Assembly: GCA_017473615.1 (NCBI GenBank)
Contig: JAFUKL010000021.1
Coordinates: 1 to 64,000 of the forward strand
DNA length: 64,000 nucleotides
Direction: 5' to 3'
DNA from: Muribaculaceae bacterium
GTDB lineage: Bacteria; Bacteroidota; Bacteroidia; Bacteroidales; Muribaculaceae
The translations under genes and the position numbers were made by a program. Numbering within the stretch: the stretch's first letter is position 1; each line of letters begins with the position of its first letter. Below the pieces are notes generated by a model, which was not told the origin of the DNA, did no database searches, and worked only from the letters and a program-made list of their open reading frames with translations. Positions 17,572-25,284 of this stretch are shown here, one piece after another.

Positions 17572-18705
17572 CTACTGTTTCCATCGGAACGTGGTAAGCA
17601 GCGGGTAGTGATCGGATGATTTAAGATTGCCCCGCTCGATGTCCACAGCCTCAATGCCGCCTTTGTATAAAATGTGATCTATTCTGAAGTAGAAACGGTT
17701 GGTGTGGAAAGTGATTGCAGGTCCCAAAGCACATTCTTTATATGCATCGTTCATGTCATCGCCTTTAATCGTGCGATAGGAATAGGAAGATGGGGTGTCG
17801 TTGAAGTCACCGCAAAGGATTACGCTGCCATTTCCGAGAGAGTTGATATATGCCTTTAGGTCTTCGGCTTGAACCGCTCTTCTCTTGAAAGCTGCCGATA
17901 GTTTTGTGAGCAGATTGCTTTTGATGTCCTCCATCATTTTTTCATTTAGGTTTCCGGTGGATTTTGAAATGTCGGTAATTTCCCGGTACAATGCCTTGTC
18001 GCTTTCGGTGAGTTTTATCGATTCAAGGTGTACTCCTATTATATATAGGTCTTTTCCGTTTACGTTAATCTTATATGCCGTTGATTTATGAGGAGCGTTG
18101 CTTGTGATGTTGTCATCGTCGATGCTGTAGGGGTACTTTGAAAGAATCACGATATCGCGCAACTTGAGTTCACGGTAAGGGTATTTCTCGCTTAATTCCC
18201 GCATGAGAGGTTGAATCTTCTCCAATTTGTCCATCTTGATTTTTGCCGAAGCCTCTTGCATGATGACGAAATCGGCATCTTTGTCCAAAATGTACCGTAA
18301 AGTGCGATTTTCTCCCTTGTAAGTGAGGGAATCAAGGTCGTCGAAGTTCATTACATTGTATGTGAGAACCTTGAATGTGCTATCGCGGTGCGATGTTACA
18401 GCCGGAGAGATATTGACAGGCGAGAATGTGGCGATGGGCGACGCGCAAGCTGCCAAAAGCAATATGACTAAAACAGCCATAAGCCATTTCTTGAAAATAA
18501 GCCAGAAAAGCAGGAAAAACAGATTGGCTGCCAACGCAATGGGAAATATCATGCCGATAATGGCAAACTTGGCACTGTCTTGCGGATTGACATAGCCGCA
18601 GTAGGCTGACAAAATGAGTGCTATTCCCGCTGTCCATGTGAGCAGGATAAAGATATTCTTCATGATGGAAAGAATCTTGCCGCCTATGTTTCCTAATATG
18701 CTCAT
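17572..18705 (-). CDS. Membrane-anchored endonuclease/exonuclease/phosphatase family protein
   Basis: A 377-residue protein with two or three N-terminal membrane segments (about residues 15-40 and 48-95) followed by an endonuclease/exonuclease/phosphatase fold. Catalytic motifs visible: TYNVMNFDD, DFVIMQEAS (metal Glu), IGVHLES (His), CGDFNDTPSS (Asp/Asn) and the C-terminal SDHYPLL (Asp-His). All key residues are present, so it should be an active metal-dependent phosphodiesterase or nuclease facing the periplasm. The start codon overlaps the stop of the upstream rhomboid gene (ATGA, 18702-18705), indicating coupling. Such proteins are often paired with rhomboids in Bacteroidota; the substrate is unknown. 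Confidence 0.88.
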   Translation of the reverse strand: MSILGNIGGKILSIMKNIFILLTWTAGIALILSAYCGYVNPQDSAKFAIIGMIFPIALAANLFFLLFWLIFKKWLMAVLVILLLAACASPIATFSPVNISPAVTSHRDSTFKVLTYNVMNFDDLDSLTYKGENRTLRYILDKDADFVIMQEASAKIKMDKLEKIQPLMRELSEKYPYRELKLRDIVILSKYPYSIDDDNITSNAPHKSTAYKINVNGKDLYIIGVHLESIKLTESDKALYREITDISKSTGNLNEKMMEDIKSNLLTKLSAAFKRRAVQAEDLKAYINSLGNGSVILCGDFNDTPSSYSYRTIKGDDMNDAYKECALGPAITFHTNRFYFRIDHILYKGGIEAVDIERGNLKSSDHYPLLTTFRWKQ

Positions 18706-19595
18706 TGCTTCTTGCTGCTTACTTGAAATAACCGGCGTTTTTCATCTTCGGTTAATGATGCATATCCCGATTTCTTGATTTTGTCAAGAATCGTATCGAG
18801 TGTGTTCTCGTCTTCTTTGCTCATTGAATCGGTCGGTGCCGGTTCGGGTTTTCTTTGTGTCTTCTTCCCGACTTTGTGCTTGACCGAAATATTGCGAAAA
18901 GCACCTTTACCGTTGGCAAATAAGTCGAAAATACGGTTTATGGGTTTGGTGATGTCTATTCCTTTGTTTATCATCATGGTAAACAGCAAGCCGGTTAATG
19001 CTCCTCCTATATGAGCTATGTGTCCTCCCATATTGTCGCCGTTGATACTCAGTAAATCGACGGCTATGTAGAATATGGCTATCCACTTGAGCGAAACAGA
19101 ACCGAACAGCAATAGATTGAGTTTGTATTCAGGGACTTTCATTGCAATAGCTATGACAATAGCCATTACCGATGCCGATGCTCCAATCAACCAACTTGAA
19201 GACATGGATAAAGTCGGCAGCAGGCTGTAAGCAACCATATACAGCACGCCTCCTCCAATTCCTCCTATTATATATAAAGCGCATAATTGCTTATGGGTGA
19301 AAAAATCGGAGAATATTGAACCGAACCAATAGAGTACCAACATGTTGAACAGAATATGAAATATGTCGTAATGCGAGAACATGTAGGTAATTATAGTCCA
19401 AGGTGATTTTGCCAATAATGTGAGTGATGACGGCAATTCCACAAGCGTAAGAACCTGCATGGTGTCTATGCCGGCAAAATGGCATACGATACCGGCTATG
19501 CGTAACACAAGAAACACCAAGATGTTGATATAGACTATTTTCATCAACATGCTTGCCGAATTGAAACGGTATTTGAGGTTAGAAATAGTTCCCAC
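18702..19595 (-). CDS. Rhomboid family intramembrane serine protease, with C-terminal cytoplasmic domain
   Basis: A 297-residue polytopic membrane protease. Rhomboid features: HYDIFHILFNMLVLYWFG (the HxxxN region), the GASAS motif with the catalytic Ser, and GGHIAHIGGALTG with the catalytic His. About 60 residues after the last membrane segment form a charged tail with LDTILDKIKKSGYASLTEDE, a helical domain often appended to Bacteroidota rhomboids (DUF6576-like). It overlaps the upstream rhomboid gene by 17 bases and the downstream gene by 4, so the three are one translational unit. Confidence 0.92.
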   Translation of the reverse strand: MGTISNLKYRFNSASMLMKIVYINILVFLVLRIAGIVCHFAGIDTMQVLTLVELPSSLTLLAKSPWTIITYMFSHYDIFHILFNMLVLYWFGSIFSDFFTHKQLCALYIIGGIGGGVLYMVAYSLLPTLSMSSSWLIGASASVMAIVIAIAMKVPEYKLNLLLFGSVSLKWIAIFYIAVDLLSINGDNMGGHIAHIGGALTGLLFTMMINKGIDITKPINRIFDLFANGKGAFRNISVKHKVGKKTQRKPEPAPTDSMSKEDENTLDTILDKIKKSGYASLTEDEKRRLFQVSSKKQ

Positions 19596-20325
19596 CGATG
19601 TTTCCTTTCTTTTTCCAAATGAATAAAATGATGAGACCGAACAGCATTCCTCCCAAGTGAGCGAAATGTGCGACCGAACTCATTGTGCCTGATATGCCGA
19701 AGAAAAACTCTATTGCTCCGTATCCGATAACCATGTATTTTGCCTTTATTGGTATAGGGATAAACATTAAATACAGGGGTAGATTGGGGAACAGCATGCC
19801 GAATGCGAGGAGTATGCCGAAGATACTTCCCGATGCGCCTATTGTAAGCAGTGCATTGAGTGCAGGAATGTTATCACCGTTGGCAAGAGCCGTGTCGATA
19901 GCTTGATATGCCTGATCCATAGTCCATCCGCCGGCATTGGCGAAGAATGGGGCGAAAATTTCTTTCCAAGTAAATTGCCAAACGACCTCTTGAACCAAAG
20001 CTGCTCCTAATCCGCACGATAAATAATAGAACAAGAATCTTTTGCTACCCAAAGTGCGTTCAAGCAGAGGTCCGAACATGAGCAATGAGAACATGTTGAA
20101 GAATAGATGAGTGAAATCGTTGTCGCTGTGCAGGAACATATAGGTGAATAATTGCGCAGGGTTGAAGTCGCTCGCAATCCAAAAATGAAGTCCCAACAAT
20201 TCTGTCAGGTTGATGCCGGCTTTAGGCAATGTTATCTGAGCAAGCCACATAAGAATGTTTATTATGAGAAGATTCTTTGTGACCGCAGGAAAGTTCTTAA
20301 AAACAGATCCGCTTGAATTAAACAT
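19579..20325 (-). CDS. Rhomboid family intramembrane serine protease
   Basis: A 248-residue polytopic protease and the first gene of the cluster. It shows HLFFNMFSLLMFGPLLE (HxxxN element), TIGASGSIFGILLAFG with the catalytic Ser, and SSVAHFAHLGGMLFG with the catalytic His. Between membrane segments 2 and 4 is a loop of about 40 residues unlike the neighbouring paralogue. Only 17 bases overlap the next rhomboid, so the pair is co-translated. A candidate -7 box (minus strand TACTTTTG) is at 20406-20413, about 80 bases upstream. Confidence 0.92.
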   Translation of the reverse strand: MFNSSGSVFKNFPAVTKNLLIINILMWLAQITLPKAGINLTELLGLHFWIASDFNPAQLFTYMFLHSDNDFTHLFFNMFSLLMFGPLLERTLGSKRFLFYYLSCGLGAALVQEVVWQFTWKEIFAPFFANAGGWTMDQAYQAIDTALANGDNIPALNALLTIGASGSIFGILLAFGMLFPNLPLYLMFIPIPIKAKYMVIGYGAIEFFFGISGTMSSVAHFAHLGGMLFGLIILFIWKKKGNIGGNYF

Positions 20326-20405
20326 GATTTATTTAAATTGTTGTAGTTAAACTGTTATTTTGCCGTGCGTCATATTATTAACGCAAAAACAATAAATTAT
20401 GCTTA

Positions 20406-20413
20406 CAAAAGTA
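20406..20413 (-). promoter_or_regulatory. Candidate -7 box for the rhomboid operon
   Basis: Minus-strand TACTTTTG matches TAnnTTTG; no good -33 element is visible. It would drive the genes from 20325 down to at least 17572. Confidence 0.4.
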
Positions 20414-20494
20414 CTAAAAAAGTGCCTTTAATCATAAAAAAAGTGCTTATCAGGCTTTTTTTGAGCCGAATACAACATTTTTTTATAAATATTT

Positions 20495-20525
20495 TTTGTT
20501 TTAAACTCGGAATGGTCTATATTTG
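20495..20525 (+). promoter_or_regulatory. Promoter of the HU gene
   Basis: TTTG at 20495-20498, 19-base spacer, TATATTTG at 20518-20525: an exact fit to the Bacteroidota consensus. Start is expected near 20532, about 36 bases before the ATG. Confidence 0.85.
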
Positions 20526-20567
20526 CGCCGATAATACCATATTAAATTATATAAATAATCAAGAATT

Positions 20568-20840
20568 ATGAACAAGACAGAATTAGTGAATGCAATTGCA
20601 GAAAAAGCACAATTGACAAAAGTACAGGCTAAGGCAGCTTTGGAAGCTTCTTTGGAAGCTATCGCTGAAGAATTGGCTAAGGGAGAAAAAGTTGCTTTGA
20701 TTGGTTTTGGAACTTACAGTGTGGTAGAAAAGGGCGAACGTACAGGTATCAACCCTGCAACTAAGGCTAAGATTGTTATCCCTGCAAAGAAATCTGTCAA
20801 ATTCAAGGCAGGTGCTGAATTGGCTGCAAAGGTTAAATAA
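20568..20840 (+). CDS. hup: HU family DNA-binding protein
   Basis: A 90-residue nucleoid protein that bends and compacts DNA as a dimer. The full HU fold is seen: helical N-terminus MNKTELVNAIAEKAQLTKVQ, the strand GEKVALIGFGTYSVVEKGER, the DNA arm with GINPATKAKIVIPAKKSVKF and the final helix GAELAAKVK. Length equals that of classical HU. It has its own consensus promoter and its own terminator, so it is monocistronic. Confidence 0.97.
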   Translation: MNKTELVNAIAEKAQLTKVQAKAALEASLEAIAEELAKGEKVALIGFGTYSVVEKGERTGINPATKAKIVIPAKKSVKFKAGAELAAKVK

Positions 20841-20865
20841 TTGCATTCTGATTTTAAATCGAAAT

Positions 20866-20912
20866 AAACGTCTTGTCGCTTTTTTGTGCGATAAGGCGTT
20901 TGTTGTTTTTTG
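20866..20912 (+). terminator. Terminator of the HU gene
   Basis: A 14-bp stem with two G-U pairs, 20866-20879 with 20888-20901, followed by GTTGTTTTTTG. Confidence 0.8.
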
Positions 20913-21070
20913 CTTTTGAATCTATATATGTAAATATTTGAACAGAAAAAGAAGAATTGTGCGATTTGATTGCAAATTCGTCAAAGGTGAATCTTCGTCC
21001 GGTTTTTACTTGTGACATGTTTCTGATTCTTTAGTTGTGATGGGCGTTTTAATTATTGAGAGATTATCAT

Positions 21071-21078
21071 TAACTTTG
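21071..21078 (+). promoter_or_regulatory. Candidate -7 box for the thioredoxin-fold lipoprotein gene
   Basis: TAACTTTG; a TTTT at 21047-21050 could act as a weak -33. The start would be close to 21085, only about 14 bases before the ATG. Confidence 0.5.
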
Positions 21079-21098
21079 GGGCAAATTTTGAAAGGATT

Positions 21099-22181
21099 AT
21101 GAAAAAGACAAAAATATGCGTTTGGGCATCGCTTGCGACTTTACTTGTCGCTTGTGGAGGAAATAATTTTAATGTGACCGGAAAAATAGAGGGCGCAAGT
21201 GATACGACAAAATTGGTTATGGAAGTGTCCAATAACGGGCTATGGCTTATAGTTGATTCTGTAAAACCTTCAAAAGACGGCTCTTTTAAGGTGTCAAGTC
21301 AAGCTCCTCAAAATGCCGATATTTATAGATTGAGGTATAATGATAAAGCTATTTATTTCCCGATAGACAGTGTAGACAATGTTAATATCGAAAGTAGTGT
21401 GACTGCATTCAGCACCGATTATACATTAAGCGGGAGTGCGCTTGCTGAGGATATGATGGCTGTGGATAAGAAAGCCATGCTGATGCATGGTGCTAACGCT
21501 GAGGATATGAAAGCGTGGAAACAGGAACTTGCTCAGAAGATTCTTTCCGACCCAAGCAGCATATTGGCTTATTATATCATAAATAAGTATATAGGAGAAA
21601 AACCGCTCTATGACCCACAGGATAAGGACGATTTGAAAATGATAGGTGCTGTTGCTAACGCTTATAATTCATTCAAGCCTAATGATCCCCGCACCGCATA
21701 TCTTGTGGCGTTGACTGTGAACAGCCGACGTATGGCTAATCCTGTAGTGAAGATGGATACGATGGTGGTATCGGAAATACCGTTGCTTGATATTTCGTTG
21801 CAAGACGAGAGCGGAAAAATGCAGCAACTCAGCAAAGTGTCGGCTCAAGGCAAAGTGGTGGTGTTGAACTTCACTGTTTATAATTCGGAACTTTCACCTG
21901 CATTTAATAAGATTCTTGCCGATGAATATAAAAAATATGGCAATAGAGGTTTGGAAATATATCAGATAGCTTATGATACCGATGAATTTACATGGCGTCA
22001 AGCTGCAAAGAATCTCCCGTGGATAACGGTATATGACTCCGAAGGACTTAGTTCGGAGAATTTGCCTAAATATAACGTGGGCGGATTTCCGGCAATCTTT
22101 ATAATTAACCGTAAGGGTGAAGTTGTGGAACGTGTAACCGATATTGAGCGATTGTCTTCTACTATTGCCAAATATATGTAA
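21099..22181 (+). CDS. Thioredoxin-fold (TlpA/AhpC-like) lipoprotein lacking the CxxC site
   Basis: A 360-residue lipoprotein (lipobox LLVAC, Cys 19). The N-terminal ~130 residues resemble DUF4369 (FNVTGKIEGASDTTKLVMEV), which usually precedes a TlpA-like thioredoxin domain in Bacteroidota. The C-terminal domain has the expected strands (GKVVVLNFTVYNSELSPAF; GLEIYQIAYDTD; LPKYNVGGFPAIFIINRKGE) including the cis-Pro loop GGFPA. Where WCxxC should be, at about residue 258, the sequence is TVYNSELSP with no Cys. So it keeps the fold and probably not thiol-disulfide chemistry. A binding or scaffold role is possible but not shown. Confidence 0.85.
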   Translation: MKKTKICVWASLATLLVACGGNNFNVTGKIEGASDTTKLVMEVSNNGLWLIVDSVKPSKDGSFKVSSQAPQNADIYRLRYNDKAIYFPIDSVDNVNIESSVTAFSTDYTLSGSALAEDMMAVDKKAMLMHGANAEDMKAWKQELAQKILSDPSSILAYYIINKYIGEKPLYDPQDKDDLKMIGAVANAYNSFKPNDPRTAYLVALTVNSRRMANPVVKMDTMVVSEIPLLDISLQDESGKMQQLSKVSAQGKVVVLNFTVYNSELSPAFNKILADEYKKYGNRGLEIYQIAYDTDEFTWRQAAKNLPWITVYDSEGLSSENLPKYNVGGFPAIFIINRKGEVVERVTDIERLSSTIAKYM

Positions 22182-22187
22182 CAACTT

Positions 22188-22985
22188 CTAAATGTTGCGT
22201 TTGATATAGAAAACGCCTTTAAAGATATAGCTTAGGTTTTTGAAAAAGCCTAAGCTGTTTTTTTTGTTCAGGCGAAATGCTTTGAGGATAAGGCGGGGAA
22301 GTGCAGTCCATGTATATGCTATGCTTATGTATGCGCCTTCTGCCATAATCACGCCCGGATTACCTGCTCTTGATGATGTTGTGGTGGGGTGATTGTGTTC
22401 TACGATGACTATTGGGAAGTATTGGCAATTCATTCCGGCTTTAATGGCATCGAGAATAAAAATGTTCTCTTCTCCTGATTGAAGAACCGGTGCGCCAAGG
22501 CCGAAATGCTCGTTGAACCAAAGTTTGCCTTGAACTGAAGTGCGACGGAAAGCAATTTCAAAAGACGTAACAAAGTAACCTTTCTCTAAATTATTCAGGT
22601 TAAAAGGTTGCTGAGGATAACGTTTATTGTCATAGCAGAATTTCATTTTAAAAGTAGCAATGTCTAATTCGGGACATTTTTGGAATGTATCGATGACAGC
22701 CTTGTAATATTTAGGTCGATAGGAACAATCGTCATCGGCAATGAGGCAAATATCGCCGGTAGCGTGACTGATTGCATTGTTGCGGTTACGACTTAATCCT
22801 CTGCCTTGAATGTGTGCTATTTTTACGTCATTACGTATTAGTTCTTGCGGAATGGTGTAGTTCTCATTTGCGTGTGAATGTTGCCACGAAATGAGGTAAC
22901 TTACTCCCTCGGTGGGTGTAAGTAGCAGATTCATAATGTTGTCGATACCATTATCGATAGTGCAAACTAATACTTCTAATGTCAT
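22188..22985 (-). CDS. Glycosyltransferase family 2 (GT-A fold)
   Basis: A 265-residue cytoplasmic glycosyltransferase. The nucleotide-sugar region is present: RGLSRNRNNAISHATGDICLIADDDCSY, cut here to RGLSRNRNNAISHATGD then ICLIADDDCSY, where DDD is the metal-binding motif. The tail is basic (IKRNI), and a membrane-associated helix may sit near residue 235. It overlaps the upstream GT-B gene by four bases (ATGA). With that gene it forms one half of a mirror-image cluster; sugar and acceptor are unknown. Confidence 0.85.
   Translation of the reverse strand: MTLEVLVCTIDNGIDNIMNLLLTPTEGVSYLISWQHSHANENYTIPQELIRNDVKIAHIQGRGLSRNRNNAISHATGDICLIADDDCSYRPKYYKAVIDTFQKCPELDIATFKMKFCYDNKRYPQQPFNLNNLEKGYFVTSFEIAFRRTSVQGKLWFNEHFGLGAPVLQSGEENIFILDAIKAGMNCQYFPIVIVEHNHPTTTSSRAGNPGVIMAEGAYISIAYTWTALPRLILKAFRLNKKNSLGFFKNLSYIFKGVFYIKRNI
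22229..22267 (+). terminator. Terminator of the thioredoxin-fold gene, inside the opposing gene's 3' end
   Basis: Stem 22229-22236 with 22249-22256, extended by a T5/A5 pairing with one bulge, followed by GTTTTTTTTTTG. It lies 48 bases past the plus-strand stop and overlaps the last ~25 codons of the minus-strand glycosyltransferase. Confidence 0.7.
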
Positions 22986-24094
22986 TTTTTACTGAGTTTA
23001 TTCCAAAAATTAATATGTCGTTGTGCTACAATGTGACTGTCGTTATGTTTCTCAACAAATTCCCGACTCATGTGAGATAATCTTGGCAATTCATGCTTGT
23101 GTTGAATCAGCCATTCGAGTTTGTTGTATATGTCATCGTCATGTAACGGTGAAACGTTTATTATCGGGTGATTATCTTTCTCTCCAATAAAATCGTAGTA
23201 TTCGGGTTCAGCTCCCGATACAGCCACCATGCCTTGTGCCATGGCAATGAGTGCGTTGGTGGCAGGGGTGTAGGAATAAAGTTGGTCGAGAATTACATGT
23301 GATGAGTTCATCATCTGCACATAGTCTTTGTACGGCACGTTCTCCGCTACAGTCATTTCGCATTGGTCAGGATAACGTTCGCATACTCGTTTTAACGCAT
23401 CCAGTAAGCGGTCGGCTCCTTTGAGAATATTTTTTGACTTCTGTATACCTATGAAAAATTTTACTTTCGGCGGTGTACCATCAATAAAGTGTGGTTGTAA
23501 AACTTTTGTGTCTATAGGTATTCCTGCGTATGAAAGAGGTGTTGAACAGCCTTTATATGACATATAATATTCATATAGGCATGCCATGATACCATCCATA
23601 CTATTAATGAAGTGTTTAAAATAGTTTATGGTATAGTTGTTGTTCCATTGGTTGTGCCTTTTCCATTCTTCTGAAAGAACGTATGGCGATGGTTTATTCC
23701 CAATTCTGAAATCGGAGTATCTGAAAGTTTTGCCGTCAAGACATGTTTGTATGTAGGCATATTCGGTGTTTGATGCCGAATAGATGACAAGTTTGTTGTG
23801 TCGTTTTATGAAGTCTAAAATTTTTTTCAATTTACTCGGGCGAAGCAAAAGAAAGTGTGGACTGATGATGTGAACCACATCGAACCCCCGCATCTGCGAC
23901 AGGGTGTGAAGCAATTTAAAAGAGAACTTAATAGTTCCCCATTTGCCGGGTTGTCGTGTAGTGTCTATGTCTCTGCCGGTTTTCTGCCATCCGGATCCGT
24001 CGGAAGCCACTACGCAGGTGTGACCCATGTCGGTTAAGGCATGGGCGAGTGTATTGTGAAAATTGCTGGCATCGCCTATAAATAAAACTTTCAT
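22982..24094 (-). CDS. Glycosyltransferase, GT-B fold (GT4-like)
   Basis: A 370-residue glycosyltransferase. The N-terminal Rossmann half starts MKVLFIGDASNFHNTLAHAL; the C-terminal half has KFFIGIQKSKNILKGADRLL and the donor-site region MMNSSHVILDQLYSYTPATN with AMAQGMVAVSGAEPE. It is a clear paralogue of the gene at 24178: MMNSS, QLYSYTP, AMA and the FRYSDFRIG/FRYGDFNIG stretch all match. It is first in a two-gene minus-strand unit. A candidate -7 box, TATATTCG on the minus strand, is at 24112-24119. Confidence 0.85.
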   Translation of the reverse strand: MKVLFIGDASNFHNTLAHALTDMGHTCVVASDGSGWQKTGRDIDTTRQPGKWGTIKFSFKLLHTLSQMRGFDVVHIISPHFLLLRPSKLKKILDFIKRHNKLVIYSASNTEYAYIQTCLDGKTFRYSDFRIGNKPSPYVLSEEWKRHNQWNNNYTINYFKHFINSMDGIMACLYEYYMSYKGCSTPLSYAGIPIDTKVLQPHFIDGTPPKVKFFIGIQKSKNILKGADRLLDALKRVCERYPDQCEMTVAENVPYKDYVQMMNSSHVILDQLYSYTPATNALIAMAQGMVAVSGAEPEYYDFIGEKDNHPIINVSPLHDDDIYNKLEWLIQHKHELPRLSHMSREFVEKHNDSHIVAQRHINFWNKLSKK

Positions 24095-24111
24095 TCGTTT
24101 TGTTCTTTGAT

Positions 24112-24119
24112 GCGAATAT
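24112..24119 (-). promoter_or_regulatory. Candidate -7 box for the minus-strand glycosyltransferase pair
   Basis: Minus-strand TATATTCG, one base from TAnnTTTG. It is 17 bases before the ATG, so the leader would be about ten bases. Confidence 0.45.
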
Positions 24120-24164
24120 ACGAAAGATTAGTGAAAAAACGGTGGTTTTCTTCTGATTTCTGTT

Positions 24165-24172
24165 TATCTTTG
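24165..24172 (+). promoter_or_regulatory. -7 box five bases before a start codon (leaderless transcript likely)
   Basis: TATCTTTG is an exact TAnnTTTG; the ATG is at 24178. With the usual spacing from the -7 box to the start site, transcription would begin at or next to the ATG. Confidence 0.6.
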
Positions 24173-24177
24173 TAACT

Positions 24178-25284
24178 ATGAAGATATTGTTGCTTGGTGA
24201 ATATAGTAATGTGCATTGGACGTTGGCGGAGGGGTTGCGTGCGTTGGGACATACCGTTACTGTAGCGTCTCACGGTGATTTTTGGAAAAATTACCGGCGA
24301 GATATTGATTTGAGGAGAGATACTATAGGGAAGAAAGATACGGTGAGTTTCTTGTGGCGTCTGCTGAAAGCTCTGCCTAAAATGAGAGGTTATGATGTGG
24401 TGCAACTCATAAATCCTATGTTTGTGGAACTTAATCCTCCCAAAATATATCCGATATACCGGTATTTGCGTAAGCATAATAAAAAAGTATTCTTGTGTGC
24501 GTGCGGGATGGATTATTATTGGGTGAAAACGGGTCTTGAAAAAGTGTTCAGATATGGTGATTTTAATATAGGAGACAAGATTAGACAAACATCTTATTCA
24601 GAACGGTTTATTTCTGATTGGTTGAACGGAGCAAAGGGTGAACTGAACCGATATATAGCTGAAGATTGTGATGGCATAATAAGCGGATTATATGAGTACG
24701 ACGTGTGCTATCGTCGAGCTTTTCCTGAAAAGACCCGCTATATACCGTTCCCGATTAACGTGGGAGTGCTGACACCGAGAGAACCTCACACGGAGACTGA
24801 TAAGTTGCGTTTCTTTATAGGCGTACAAAAAAATCGGGAGGAATATAAGGGCACTGATGTGATGTATCGAGCTATGTTACGTGTACAAGAGAAATACCCT
24901 GATAAAATGGAAATAGTGAGAGTCGAATCGGTTCCTTATGCTCAATATTGCGATATGATGAACAGCAGTGATGTTCTGCTCGAACAATTGTACTCATACA
25001 CTCCATCAATGAATTCTCTGCTTGCAATGGCTAAAGGCCTTGTACTTGTGGGAGGTGGTGAAGAGGAGAATTATGAAATATTAGGCGAAACGGAATTGCG
25101 TCCCATAGTAAATGTCCTTCCCAATGAAGAGGATGTGTGTGATAAATTGGAATATTTGATATTGAATAGGGATGATGTGCATAAGCGTCAGCAAGATAGC
25201 GTGACATACGTAAAGCGTCATCACGATCATGTGAAAGTGGCAGCACAATATATCGAATTTTGGAAAAGTAGAGGTAATGAGTAA
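24178..25284 (+). CDS. Glycosyltransferase, GT-B fold (GT4-like)
   Basis: A 368-residue paralogue of the minus-strand gene at 22982-24094. Start MKILLLGEYSNVHWTLAEGL; donor-binding half with RFFIGVQKNREEYKGTDVMY, MMNSSDVLLEQLYSYTPSMN and AMAKGLVLVGGGEEEN. The conserved acidic residues and glycine loop of GT-B enzymes are present. It overlaps the following GT2 gene by eight bases. The first codon may be at the very 5' end of the mRNA. Sugar and acceptor are unknown. Confidence 0.87.
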   Translation: MKILLLGEYSNVHWTLAEGLRALGHTVTVASHGDFWKNYRRDIDLRRDTIGKKDTVSFLWRLLKALPKMRGYDVVQLINPMFVELNPPKIYPIYRYLRKHNKKVFLCACGMDYYWVKTGLEKVFRYGDFNIGDKIRQTSYSERFISDWLNGAKGELNRYIAEDCDGIISGLYEYDVCYRRAFPEKTRYIPFPINVGVLTPREPHTETDKLRFFIGVQKNREEYKGTDVMYRAMLRVQEKYPDKMEIVRVESVPYAQYCDMMNSSDVLLEQLYSYTPSMNSLLAMAKGLVLVGGGEEENYEILGETELRPIVNVLPNEEDVCDKLEYLILNRDDVHKRQQDSVTYVKRHHDHVKVAAQYIEFWKSRGNE

